Shown one piece after another: positions 44,616 to 52,957 of a stretch of DNA of 56,868 nt. Numbering within the stretch: position 1 is the stretch's first letter; each line of letters opens with the position of its first letter. This DNA is from DATFKA01 sp042095835 (GTDB lineage: Bacteria > Bacteroidota > Bacteroidia > Chitinophagales > Saprospiraceae), in the NCBI GenBank assembly GCA_042095835.1, contig JBELML010000024.1, positions 1 through 56,868 on the forward strand, read 5' to 3'. Under the pieces are notes generated by a model. The model saw only the letters and a program-made list of their open reading frames with translations. It was not told the origin of the DNA and searched no databases. Made by a program: the position numbers and the translations under genes.

Positions 44616-47057
44616 ATGAAGCTATTCTCGCATCTATTGAAAAAGAAATCTTTTCATATTGATTTCCAATGGGGATTAGGTCTATTGTTTTGGGGAATCC
44701 TATTTCTTAATCATAGCCCTGCCCAAACTACACCACAATATCCGGTCCAACCCATCCCTTTTTCTCAGGTAGACTTAATGGATGATTTTTGGTTACCTAA
44801 AATCAAGACCAACCACGAGGTAACCATACCCATCGCAATTGAGCAAAGCCAATCTACTGGTCGCTTAGATAATTTTCGGATTGCTGGTGGTCTACAAGAG
44901 GGGAAATTCTGCTCCGTTTATCCTTTTGACGATTCTGATGTCTTCAAGATTTTAGAGGCAAGCAGTTATTCTCTCCAGACCTATAAAGACGAAACGCTTG
45001 AACAGAAGCTAGATTCTCTCATCTACATCATTGCGGCTTCCCAGGAAGAAGATGGCTATTTATACACCAACCGAACCATAGGCAAAAATGTACACGAGTG
45101 GGCCGGAGAACAACGCTGGGAACTGGTACACGAATTGAGCCACGAATTGTATAATCTCGGGCATTTATATGAAGCTGCCGTAGCGCACTTCCTTTCTACT
45201 GGCAAGCGCTCCCTACTGGATGTGGCGATCAAAAGTGCCAACTTAGTGTGTGAGGTATTTGGTCCTGGAAAAATGCAAAATGTACCCGGCCATCAAGAGA
45301 TTGAAATCGGCTTGGTGAAGTTATATCTGGTCACCAAAGATGTTCGCTATTTGGATAGGGCCAAGTTTTTCTTAGATATCAGAGGTAAAGAAGGTGTCGG
45401 GAATCCCAAAGAGTACGACCAATCTCATCTGCCCGTCACTCAACAAACCAAAGCGGTAGGGCATGCTGTGAGAGGGGCTTATATGTGGACAGCTATGGCC
45501 GACATTGCCGCCATCACGGGTGATGATTCCTATTTCAAGGCCATCAATCATATTTGGGAGGACGTCGTTGGAGGTAAGTATTATATCAATGGTGGTATAG
45601 GTGCCAGCAACCAGGGAGAAGCCTTTGGCAGTAGTTTTGAGTTGCCCAATATGAGTGCCTATTGTGAGACTTGTGCGGCAGTAGGCAATGCGTTTTGGAA
45701 CTATCGTATGTTTTTGATGACGGGCAAGGCGCAGTTTATTGATGTACTCGAAAGAAGCATGTACAATAATGTTATTTCTGGAGTATCTATTTCTGGTGAT
45801 CGCTTTTTCTACCCCAATCCTTTAGCTTCGGCAGGACAACATGAAAGACAGGCATGGTTTGGATGTGCCTGCTGCCCCCCGAATGTAGCGCGATTTCTAC
45901 CTTCAATGCCAGGCTATATCTACGCTAAAAAAGGAAATGACCTTTATGTCAATCTATATATCTCTAGTAAAACAAGTATCCAAGTCGAAAACGGAAGCCT
46001 AGAGCTACAACAGACATCTGGCTTCCCTTATGAAGGGAATGTGCAGATAGAGGTAAAGGCAGAGAAAGCTACTAAAGCTCAATTAAAACTAAGAGTCCCA
46101 GGTTATACTCAGCATCGCCCTGTACCCAGCGCACTTTACAGCTATAAAAATCAAAAAAACCAAGTGATCACCTTATCACTCAATGGTAAAAAACAGAAAG
46201 TAAAGGTGGATTCAGATGGTTATATCAAACTCCAAAGAAAGTGGAAAAACGATATGATTAAGATTCATTTTCCATTTGAGGTCAATGTTGTAGAAGCGAG
46301 AAAGGAGGTCAAAATGAATAGAGGCAAGGTTGCCATTGAGCGTGGCCCCATCCTATATTGTGCAGAAGAGAAAGATAATCCAGAAGGCATCTTGAGTGCT
46401 TTCCTACAGAAGGATCAAGCCTTCGCTATCGCGCCAAACCAACACTTTGAAGGGGCGCCTATCATCCAGGGAAAAGTCCAGACCGTCGCGCAACAACTAG
46501 ATGGCTCTACCACCATCAGTGAAGCCCAAAACTTAAAATTGATTCCCTATCATCTTTGGAATAATCGCGGTCCGGGAGAAATGAGTGTTTGGCTAGCAAC
46601 GGAACCAAGTGCCGCCAAGGCCAAGCCAGCACCAACTATTGCCTATACTAGCGAAGTTTCTGCTTCTAAAACAACCAAAGCACTGCGCACCATGGTTGAT
46701 CAAGACTTTCCAGATTCCTCCAACCAGTTCAAAGCGATGTACTACCACTGGTGGCCCCAAAACAATTCTGTCGAATGGGTGCAATTTGATTTTGCGCAAA
46801 GCAGTGAAATCAGCGAGGTACAAGTCTATTGGTTTGACGACGGGCCCCACGGAGGTTGTCGTATTCCGGTTGATTGGAAAGTGCTTTACCAAGATGGGCA
46901 GGATTTTCGACCCGTTACGGTCCTGGACAAGGATCAACCTTCCAAGGATAATTTCAATCGACTACGATTTAAACCCGTACAAGCCCAGGCGCTTAAACTG
47001 GAAATTCAACTTTCTCAACAATTTTCTACAGGTATCTATGAGGTCATTATTAAATAG
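44616..47057 (+). CDS. GH127 beta-L-arabinofuranosidase-type enzyme
   Basis: An 813-residue exported GH127 (DUF1680) enzyme that would remove beta-L-arabinofuranosyl units. An N-terminal signal/anchor (about 20-37) is followed by PFSQVDLMDDFWLPKIK, the family's start. The zinc-cysteine site known from HypBA1 is conserved: Glu351 and Cys353 in YCETCA, and Cys419/Cys420 in FGCACCPPN. An F5/8-C-like beta domain at the C-terminus begins near EWVQFDFAQSSEISEVQVYW. The following GH146-type gene overlaps its 3' end by 20 bp, so the two are translationally coupled and probably act on the same glycan. Confidence 0.92.
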   Translation: MKLFSHLLKKKSFHIDFQWGLGLLFWGILFLNHSPAQTTPQYPVQPIPFSQVDLMDDFWLPKIKTNHEVTIPIAIEQSQSTGRLDNFRIAGGLQEGKFCSVYPFDDSDVFKILEASSYSLQTYKDETLEQKLDSLIYIIAASQEEDGYLYTNRTIGKNVHEWAGEQRWELVHELSHELYNLGHLYEAAVAHFLSTGKRSLLDVAIKSANLVCEVFGPGKMQNVPGHQEIEIGLVKLYLVTKDVRYLDRAKFFLDIRGKEGVGNPKEYDQSHLPVTQQTKAVGHAVRGAYMWTAMADIAAITGDDSYFKAINHIWEDVVGGKYYINGGIGASNQGEAFGSSFELPNMSAYCETCAAVGNAFWNYRMFLMTGKAQFIDVLERSMYNNVISGVSISGDRFFYPNPLASAGQHERQAWFGCACCPPNVARFLPSMPGYIYAKKGNDLYVNLYISSKTSIQVENGSLELQQTSGFPYEGNVQIEVKAEKATKAQLKLRVPGYTQHRPVPSALYSYKNQKNQVITLSLNGKKQKVKVDSDGYIKLQRKWKNDMIKIHFPFEVNVVEARKEVKMNRGKVAIERGPILYCAEEKDNPEGILSAFLQKDQAFAIAPNQHFEGAPIIQGKVQTVAQQLDGSTTISEAQNLKLIPYHLWNNRGPGEMSVWLATEPSAAKAKPAPTIAYTSEVSASKTTKALRTMVDQDFPDSSNQFKAMYYHWWPQNNSVEWVQFDFAQSSEISEVQVYWFDDGPHGGCRIPVDWKVLYQDGQDFRPVTVLDKDQPSKDNFNRLRFKPVQAQALKLEIQLSQQFSTGIYEVIIK

Positions 47058-49413
47058 AACACAAAACCAAGCCGCCTTTCTTCTATTATTCGCTGTTGCG
47101 GGTACCCTTTTTTGGGGCTGCCAGCCTAGCATCCAATCGATAGATGAAAGTAATGCTCCAGCGGTTCATACTTTTCCGCTTGATCAAGTCCGACTACTTG
47201 CTGGCCCCTTTCAAAAAGCCAGCGCACTCAATGTGGATATCTTGCTCAACTATGAACCAGACCGATTACTCTCCAAATTTAGAACGGAGGCCGGTTTGCT
47301 GGCTTTGGCTCCACCTTACGAAGGCTGGGAAGGTATGTCTCTAGCAGGGCATAGCCTTGGTCATTACCTCAGCGCCTGCGCCCTGATGTATCAATCAACA
47401 GGAGATCAGCAATTCTTAGAACGGGTCAATTATATCGTAGCGCAATTAGATGAAGTACAAAATGCTAATGGCAATGGCTATATCGGAGCGGCTCCCGGCA
47501 CCATGCGGATGTTTGAAGAAGAAGTCGCCAAAGGAGAAATCCGCTCCCAGAGTTTTGATCTCAACGGCACTTGGGCTCCTTTTTATACCTACCATAAAAT
47601 CATGGCGGGCCTCAGAGACGCCTATAGGATTTGTAGTAATAGCAAAGCCTTAGCAATTGAAAAAAGCTTTGCAGATTGGATGTACACTATCCTTAAAGAT
47701 TTAACGAATGACCAAATTCAGGACATGCTTAATTGTGAATTTGGTGGTGTCCAAGAGACTTTGGTTGATCTATCTGTTGACACACAAGAAGAAAAATACC
47801 TCCAACTCGCTCAATTATTCCATCACGAAGCAGTACTCGATCCACTTAGCAAAGGAGACGATATCCTACCAGGCATCCACGGCAACACCCAAATTCCTAA
47901 ACTAATTGCTTCTACAAAACTATATGAACAAACCAGCGAATCTAGCTACGAAAAGCAAGCACGCTTCTTTTGGGACAGGGTCGTCAACCACCACTCCTAT
48001 GTCACCGGAGGCCACGGAAACCACGAGTATTTTGGAGCCCCTGACCAGCTCAATCATCGACTGAGTACAGAAACAACGGAGACTTGTAATGTCTATAATA
48101 TGCTCAAGCTTTCTCAGCAATTGTTCAGTTGGTCGCCTAAAGCAGCCATTGCCGATTTTTATGAACGAGCGCTTTTCAACCATATTCTGGCCACTCAGCA
48201 TCCGACATCAGGAAAGGTGATGTATTTCCTCTCTCTAGAAATGGGTGGACATAAGGAATATCAAGACCCTTTTGGCTTTACCTGTTGTGTAGGCTCAGGC
48301 ATGGAGACGCACAGTAAGCACGGTGAGCATATTTACTATTCGAATGCGACAGACCTTTACGTAAGTCAATATATTGCTTCCGAACTAGACTGGAAAGAGA
48401 AGGGTATCCAGCTTACTCAAACGACTGCTTTTCCGCAATCTCAGGAGACCCAATTTAGGATACAGACCGATAGGCCACAGACTTTTCGATTGTTACTGCG
48501 TTACCCGCATTGGGCGAGTGATGGTATTCAAATTCGAATCAATGGGAAGCCTCAAAAAATCGATGGAGAGGCCGGCTCCTTTGTTGCATTAGAAAGGGAA
48601 TGGCAAGATGGTGATGTTGTGCAACTCGCTTTCCCCTTTAGTCTTCGCTACGAAGCGATGCCTGATAATCCTCAGCGGGTAGCCTTCTTCTATGGGCCAA
48701 TTGTCCTGGCAGGACTGTTAGGTCCTGAGGAAGATACACTGGCTTTCACACCAGCTTATGTGCCTGCCATTGTGAGCGAAGATCAGCAAATCAGCAATTG
48801 GCTCATCCCAGAAAATGGTGCTGACAATGTCTTTAAATTGCAAGGAGTGGGCAGGCCCAGGGACATCCAGTTCAAACCATTGTACCAGGTGCATGATATC
48901 CGCTATTCGGTATACTTTGACCTGTATAACTTAGACAGCTGGGCTAAGCATCAGGAGGCTATGGCTAAAAAAGATAATGCTTTTCAAGCTTTAGAAAAAA
49001 GAACAATGGATCTTTTTATACCAGGTGATGAAGCCCAAGAAGACCAGCATCAATTGAAGGGTGAAAAATTGAACTTCACCAGGAATTTTAAAGGCCGTAA
49101 TGCTCGGGGCACGGAGCGTGGAGGGTGGCTTTCTTTCGATATGGCGATCAAAAAAGGGCAATCTACAGACCTTGTTTTAGAATACTGGGGTGGATTTACG
49201 GGTTCCAAGACCTTTGATATTTTGGTGAATGATGTCAAAGTTGCTACGGAGAATATCAGCGGTAAAAAAGATGGTTTCTTTCTGAGAGAGACCTATGCTA
49301 TACCAGAGGAGATCAGTAGTGAGCAGGAGTCGATAACTGTTCGATTCAGCCCTCATGTTGGGCATCGATCAGGTCCGTTTTTTGAGGCGCGCACCGTTTA
49401 TAGGCTCGATTAA
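47038..49413 (+). CDS. GH146-type beta-L-arabinofuranosidase lipoprotein
   Basis: A 791-residue enzyme if started at the ATG at 47038, which begins a signal with a probable lipobox (TLFWGC). The frame is open 143 codons further upstream, but that part overlaps the GH127 gene. The catalytic domain has the DUF1680 landmarks YEGWEGMSLAGHSLGHYLSA and TETTETCNVYNML (Glu348, Cys350), with TCCVGSG (Cys416, Cys417). The domain that follows (RVAFFYGPIVLAGLLG) and the C-terminal DUF4986-type and beta regions fit GH146. It would complement the upstream GH127 enzyme on arabinose-rich polymers. Its stop overlaps the convergent hydrolase by 4 bp. Confidence 0.9.
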   Translation: MRSLLNRTQNQAAFLLLFAVAGTLFWGCQPSIQSIDESNAPAVHTFPLDQVRLLAGPFQKASALNVDILLNYEPDRLLSKFRTEAGLLALAPPYEGWEGMSLAGHSLGHYLSACALMYQSTGDQQFLERVNYIVAQLDEVQNANGNGYIGAAPGTMRMFEEEVAKGEIRSQSFDLNGTWAPFYTYHKIMAGLRDAYRICSNSKALAIEKSFADWMYTILKDLTNDQIQDMLNCEFGGVQETLVDLSVDTQEEKYLQLAQLFHHEAVLDPLSKGDDILPGIHGNTQIPKLIASTKLYEQTSESSYEKQARFFWDRVVNHHSYVTGGHGNHEYFGAPDQLNHRLSTETTETCNVYNMLKLSQQLFSWSPKAAIADFYERALFNHILATQHPTSGKVMYFLSLEMGGHKEYQDPFGFTCCVGSGMETHSKHGEHIYYSNATDLYVSQYIASELDWKEKGIQLTQTTAFPQSQETQFRIQTDRPQTFRLLLRYPHWASDGIQIRINGKPQKIDGEAGSFVALEREWQDGDVVQLAFPFSLRYEAMPDNPQRVAFFYGPIVLAGLLGPEEDTLAFTPAYVPAIVSEDQQISNWLIPENGADNVFKLQGVGRPRDIQFKPLYQVHDIRYSVYFDLYNLDSWAKHQEAMAKKDNAFQALEKRTMDLFIPGDEAQEDQHQLKGEKLNFTRNFKGRNARGTERGGWLSFDMAIKKGQSTDLVLEYWGGFTGSKTFDILVNDVKVATENISGKKDGFFLRETYAIPEEISSEQESITVRFSPHVGHRSGPFFEARTVYRLD

Positions 49414-50297
49414 GAGGGCACTTTTAGCTCCTTAATCACCAAATCAAAGGCTTTTTTGGCAGCGGGCATCAAAGGCAATAATGGAAAAATATGGGGCATC
49501 AGAGGTTCATCAATCAAGGTCAAGTCGACTTGGGCAGCTTGTATTTTCTCCACGCCTAAAAGGCCATCTGGATAGTTGATATCGTAGCCACCAAGGAACA
49601 GGACGGTAGAAGGGAAACCTGAAAAATCGCCATACAAAGGCGAGATTGCTGGGTTCTTTAAGCTCGTTTCCTGGACGCACATTTGCTTTGCCGACAGGGC
49701 ACCTACTTTGCTCAGCATAGGATCTTTAGCATCTATTTCATCAACTTTTGGATTAGACAAACTGGAGTCAAATACAGGCGTGATTAAGAGTAATTTAGCT
49801 GGGATAGCGCCATTTTTTTGCACAAGCCTCTGGATCAGTGACATAATAAGCGCAGCTCCAGCAGAATCACCAATCAGTTGGATTTGATCTGCCGAATAAG
49901 CCTGAGTTGCTTCCTCAAAGACGTGATCCATATTTACACTAATGCGGTGAATATCTGCTTCGGGTGCTTTGGGATAATCGACCATCCAAACCGTTTTGCC
50001 AGTTTGTCGTACCATCTTGGCAATAGCTTCCCAATGGTGCTGGACGGGGCCAGAAATAAAGGCACCTCCTGGTACGAAAAGGACTAAGCCTTCCTTTTTA
50101 GGACTCACCTTAGGTGATACAACGGTAATGCTGGAATCATGCAAACCCAAAGTGTACACATTGAATTTTTTAAACAAACGCACTGGTGCAGCTTTTACAT
50201 CCGTTTTTCGCAATTTCATGAAGTCAATGGGATCATGCGAAAAAATCTTTTTAACACCCAGGAGTTTTAAGATGAAAAACACTAAAGATCTACTCAT
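49410..50297 (-). CDS. Alpha/beta hydrolase_3-type esterase
   Basis: A 295-residue esterase of the hormone-sensitive-lipase-like group. The oxyanion motif, usually H-G-G-G, is VPGGAFISGP here. The nucleophile is in LIGDSAGAALIMS (G-D-S-A-G), the Asp in LGGYDINYPD and the His in LIDEPLMPHIFPLLP. An N-terminal segment of about 70 residues precedes the fold. It may deacetylate sugars or hydrolyse short esters. It is convergent with the arabinofuranosidase pair (4-bp overlap) and has its own upstream region with three repeated palindromes, so it is likely under separate control. Confidence 0.85.
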   Translation of the reverse strand: MSRSLVFFILKLLGVKKIFSHDPIDFMKLRKTDVKAAPVRLFKKFNVYTLGLHDSSITVVSPKVSPKKEGLVLFVPGGAFISGPVQHHWEAIAKMVRQTGKTVWMVDYPKAPEADIHRISVNMDHVFEEATQAYSADQIQLIGDSAGAALIMSLIQRLVQKNGAIPAKLLLITPVFDSSLSNPKVDEIDAKDPMLSKVGALSAKQMCVQETSLKNPAISPLYGDFSGFPSTVLFLGGYDINYPDGLLGVEKIQAAQVDLTLIDEPLMPHIFPLLPLMPAAKKAFDLVIKELKVPS

Positions 50298-50362
50298 TCT
50301 GGTTTATTTCATGATCTTGAAGATGGGCTCAAAATGAATTCATTTAATTAGATAAAGAGAAG

Positions 50363-50476
50363 TGTGCCTTTAGGTACACGATACGGGCAAGATAAGATGG
50401 CTAAAGTATTCTGATTGTGCCTTTAGGTACAAAATATACAGTCACAAAAGCCTCAAACGCTGTACTTAAATGCACA
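50363..50476. promoter_or_regulatory. Three TGTRC-N6-GYACA palindromes upstream of the esterase gene
   Basis: TGTGCCTTTAGGTACA occurs identically at 50363-50378 and 50416-50431, and a related TGTACTTAAATGCACA at 50461-50476, with spacings of 53 and 45 bp. Each is an imperfect inverted repeat TGTRC-N6-GYACA, typical of a dimeric regulator. They lie 66-180 bp upstream of the minus-strand esterase and before the DUF1801 gene. The regulator is unknown. The rest of the 381-bp gap holds nothing else. Confidence 0.6.
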
Positions 50477-50678
50477 GTTTACTCTCTAGCTTCATTGCTT
50501 TCTCGGATGCTTAAGGGCACTGATTTCTTCTTTTAAAAAATTGAATTGAATAAATCATCTAGAACCTGAAATTGAATAAACAAGGTGCAAAATTTTGCCC
50601 TTACTTATAGAAAAACAAACCCATTTTTTGACAAACTTCTTTATATTTAAAGTAATTACTAACTCTAGAATACGGCCA

Positions 50679-51066
50679 TGGTAGCAACACAATTTGGAAC
50701 TTTTGATGATTTTTAACGATTACTCCTGAGGAGCTACTACCTATCGTAGCAGCTTTGAAACAAGTCATCGAAGAAATCGATCCCAACACTTGTGAGGTGG
50801 TCCGCTTAGGAGATCGAGCGGCTACTTATGGCGTAGGCCCTAAAAAAATGAAAGAAGGCTACGTCTATGTATTGCCGCATACATCTTGGGTAAACCTGGG
50901 CTTTTACCAAGGCGCTTTTTTAGATGATCCCGAAGGCTTACTTGAAGGTACAGGCAAGAAACTCCGACACATCAAAATCAAGTCCTTGGAGCAGACGAAT
51001 CAGGCTGCGGTCAAAGCATTGATCCAGGCTGCTCTAGAGGAACGGAAAACAGCAATAGGGCAATAA
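50679..51066 (+). pseudogene. DUF1801 gene interrupted by one-base frameshift
   Basis: The ATG at 50679 gives M-V-A-T-Q-F-G-T-F-D-D-F, then TAA after GATGATTTTTAACG. In the -1 frame the sequence continues LTITPEELLPIVAALKQVIE and on through VRLGDRAATYGVGPKKMKEG to the end at 51066. Joined, it is a normal ~128-residue DUF1801-like protein (CEVVRLGDRAATYGVG, HTSWVNLGFYQGAF, RHIKIKSLEQ). The break is in a run of five T, so it may be a one-base deletion, a sequencing error or a -1 slippage site (TTT-TTA). If no frameshift occurs only 103 residues from a TTG at 50755 could be made. Function of the family is unknown. Confidence 0.75.
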
Positions 51067-51083
51067 ATAAACACTACCTCAGT

Positions 51084-51155
51084 ATGAAAAAAGCATTCCT
51101 AATTCTTGGCATCCTAGTCGGATTGATCCTCCTTATTATCATCTATAATGAATAA
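51084..51155 (+). CDS. 23-residue single-helix membrane peptide
   Basis: A 23-codon ORF (MKKAFLILGILVGLILLIII, then YNE) with two lysines and an almost continuous hydrophobic stretch, fitting a one-pass membrane peptide. It starts 17 bp after the DUF1801 stop and overlaps the next gene's ATG by 8 bp (ATGAATAA), so it may act as leader for translation of the M15 peptidase or may be an independent small protein. It is below the length of usual gene calls. Only composition and position support it. Confidence 0.5.
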   Translation: MKKAFLILGILVGLILLIIIYNE

Positions 51156-51885
51156 AAAAAGGCTTTTCATTTTTATTGGAGTAGTGATTGGTAGCCTTAT
51201 TTTCCTTCTTTCTTTTTGGAAGACTCGAGATTATCTTCTACAAACACTTTATGATTTAAACCACTCTAATCCAGACCTCTATTCCTCTAAGTCGATAGAT
51301 AGCCTCCTGGCCAACTTAGAAATGGTAGCTTTTAAAGACCTAGAAAAAAGTTATTTAGACTTTACCAAATCAAATGAAGTACCCTATCGGAACCTTTTAC
51401 AATCTAAAAGATATTATAAGGTCAGGCGAAGGGATCTGTATCGGAAAGTAGTCGGCCCCATTCGCGTCAAGCATTTGTTGTGTAAAGATCGATATTACAG
51501 AGATTGTTTATATGACAAGAATGCTTATCAGTATTGGCTAATTGATAAAAAACTCCTGTATCGTCTATTGGCTTTAAAGACATTGTTGAAGAAAGAAGGC
51601 TATGACCCTAATGGCTTTGACGTCATTTCAGGGTATCGACATCCACTTCATAATGAACAGGTAGGTGGAGCCAGGAGTAGTAAGCATATAAAAGGAGAAG
51701 CTGTAGATCTTTTGATCAGAGACATTAATCAAGATGGTCGATACAAGGATGCAGATAAGGCTATTATACTCCAACTTGTGGACCAAAAGATTATAGGAGA
51801 TCGTGGAGGAGTAGGCAGATATCCCGGCTCTAGAGTGATCCATATAGACGTACGCGGGCACCGTGCAAGATGGGATAGTTATTAA
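51148..51885 (+). CDS. M15-type (YcbK-like) peptidoglycan peptidase
   Basis: A 245-residue membrane-anchored metallopeptidase. An N-terminal helix (RLFIFIGVVIGSLIFLLSF) anchors it, then ~130 residues of linker, then the peptidase_M15_3 domain: VISGYRHPLHNEQVGGARSS, SKHIKGEAVDLLI (S-x-H-x-x-G-x-A-x-D zinc ligands) and the final HIDVRG (third His). It would cleave D-Ala-containing cross-links or free chain ends of peptidoglycan in the periplasm. It overlaps a 23-codon membrane ORF upstream by 8 bp. DinB follows after 18 bp and may be cotranscribed. Confidence 0.87.
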   Translation: MNKKRLFIFIGVVIGSLIFLLSFWKTRDYLLQTLYDLNHSNPDLYSSKSIDSLLANLEMVAFKDLEKSYLDFTKSNEVPYRNLLQSKRYYKVRRRDLYRKVVGPIRVKHLLCKDRYYRDCLYDKNAYQYWLIDKKLLYRLLALKTLLKKEGYDPNGFDVISGYRHPLHNEQVGGARSSKHIKGEAVDLLIRDINQDGRYKDADKAIILQLVDQKIIGDRGGVGRYPGSRVIHIDVRGHRARWDSY

Positions 51886-51903
51886 ACTAAAAAACTAGAT
51901 ATC

Positions 51904-52425
51904 ATGAATTTCGACCTCCAAAAATCTATCGAAATCTTAAGTAGGACACCTTTTGTCCTGGAAGCTTTGCTCTCCAACCTCTCTTCAGATTGGTGGCAAA
52001 ATAATGAAGGGAAGGACAGCTGGAGCCCCTACGATGTATTAGGGCACCTCATCCACGGTGAAAAGACAGATTGGGTGGTCAGAGCAAAAATTATACTCTC
52101 CGATAGCGCGGACAAAACTTTCGAACCTTTCGACCGCTTTGCGCAAATGCAAAGAGATGAGCAAAAAACCATAGAGGACTTGCTACAAGAATTTAAGATG
52201 TTAAGAGCAGCCAATATAAAAGAACTGCAAAGCTTAGCAATCAATGCGCAAACGTTGTCGTGGAAGGGCATACATCCCGCTTTGGGCGAAGCCAACTTGA
52301 AGGAACTCCTCTCTACCTGGACGGTCCACGATCTGGGACATATTGCGCAGATCACCAGAGTGATGGCCAAGCAATACCAAACAGAGGTTGGGCCTTGGAA
52401 GGCTTATTTGGGTATTTTGAAGTAA
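51904..52425 (+). CDS. DinB-family protein
   Basis: A 173-residue four-helix-bundle protein of the DinB superfamily. The hallmark His residues of the metal site are in PYDVLGHLIHGEKTDWVVR and VHDLGHIAQITRVMAKQY (H-x-x-H-type triad). The start FDLQKSIEILSRTPFVLEAL is typical. DinB-like proteins are metal-dependent transferases or DNA-damage-induced proteins, often thiol-dependent; no substrate can be assigned. It ends 30 bp before a family 1 element, and its stop codon lies in a duplicated 34-bp sequence that flanks that element. Confidence 0.88.
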   Translation: MNFDLQKSIEILSRTPFVLEALLSNLSSDWWQNNEGKDSWSPYDVLGHLIHGEKTDWVVRAKIILSDSADKTFEPFDRFAQMQRDEQKTIEDLLQEFKMLRAANIKELQSLAINAQTLSWKGIHPALGEANLKELLSTWTVHDLGHIAQITRVMAKQYQTEVGPWKAYLGILK

Positions 52426-52455
52426 AAAAATAAAGGGGTGTTTCTCCTAAGAAAT
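52422..52455 (+). repeat. 34-bp direct repeat flanking copy D, left
   Basis: GTAAAAAAATAAAGGGGTGT... abuts the left end of copy D. The same sequence, 36 bp with three substitutions and a 2-base indel, abuts the right end (52872-52907). It contains the DinB stop codon. It looks like an over-long and diverged target duplication, or a duplication of half of the terminator stem-loop. Confidence 0.65.
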
Positions 52456-52870
52456 TAGGGCAAACGCATTGAAGTTGTCTAAGGTTTTCTGTTGCAGGCG
52501 AGAAAACAGTATTTTAAGGCTAATCGAGGCAAAAAACGTAAGCTATGCATCGCATAGCTGAGGCTTTTTAACGAAGAGTAGTCTTAAAAGATGTTTTTGA
52601 TAGCCCAACAAGGAAACTTTAAACAGCTTCATTAAAATAAAAACTTAAAAAGAAATGCTTATTGTCGAAAATCAAGTGTGAAAAAGTCATAAGCAAAGTG
52701 CGGGATGCCGCCTAGGCACTGTTTGAGTGGAACGAGTTTGGCTAGGCAAGATTTTTTTGCTTCGTTTTTGTATCGAATGACAAAAATGAAGACGCTAGAG
52801 CGGTTTTGAATTGGAGTTTCAGTAGGAATAATAAAAAGCGAAGGTGTGATTTTTTGGTGCGTTTACCTTA
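52456..52870 (+). repeat. Family 1 element, full copy D (with nested family 2 element)
   Basis: The only complete forward copy. It begins TAGGGCAAACGCATT (52456) and ends GGTGCGTTTACCTTA (52870), imperfect terminal inverted repeats. Total 415 bp; without the nested 160-bp element and one duplicated ATT it is 252 bp, the same as copy C (253 bp). Interior segments AGTGCGGGATGCCGCCTAGG and TGTATCGAATGACAAAAATG are shared with copies A, B, C and E. No ORF encodes a transposase, so it would have to move in trans. It lies between DinB and the ABM gene. Confidence 0.92.
52471..52630 (+). repeat. Family 2 palindromic element nested in family 1 (160 bp, GAAGTTG subfamily)
   Basis: The left arm GAAGTTGTCTAAGGTTTTCT pairs with the reverse complement of the right end, GAAGCTGTTTAAAGTTTCCT, and pairing continues through the arms to the core GGCAAAAAACGTAAGCTATG / GCATAGCTGAGGCTTTTTAA. 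ATT is duplicated at both junctions (52468-52470, 52631-52633). Copies E and C of family 1 carry a single ATT at the same place, so the precise empty site is known. Confidence 0.92.
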
Positions 52871-52884
52871 GGTATAAAAAAATA

Positions 52885-52922
52885 AAGAGGTGTTTCTACT
52901 AGGAAATACCTCTTCATTTTTT
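52885..52922. terminator. Terminator hairpin between DinB and ABM genes
   Basis: AAGAGGTGTTTC pairs with GGAAATACCTCTT around CTA, followed by CATTTTTT. It lies 35 bp beyond the stop of the minus-strand ABM gene and could also stop DinB transcription reading through the repeat. Its left half is duplicated at 52422-52455. Confidence 0.8.
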
Positions 52923-52957
52923 ATAAATCGCGTCCGCATTCCTACTGTAGCAATATC

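Noticed and set aside
46609..47037. 143-codon upstream extension of the GH146-type gene
   Set aside because: It overlaps the C-terminal beta domain of the GH127 gene in another frame; the ATG at 47038 begins a signal peptide.
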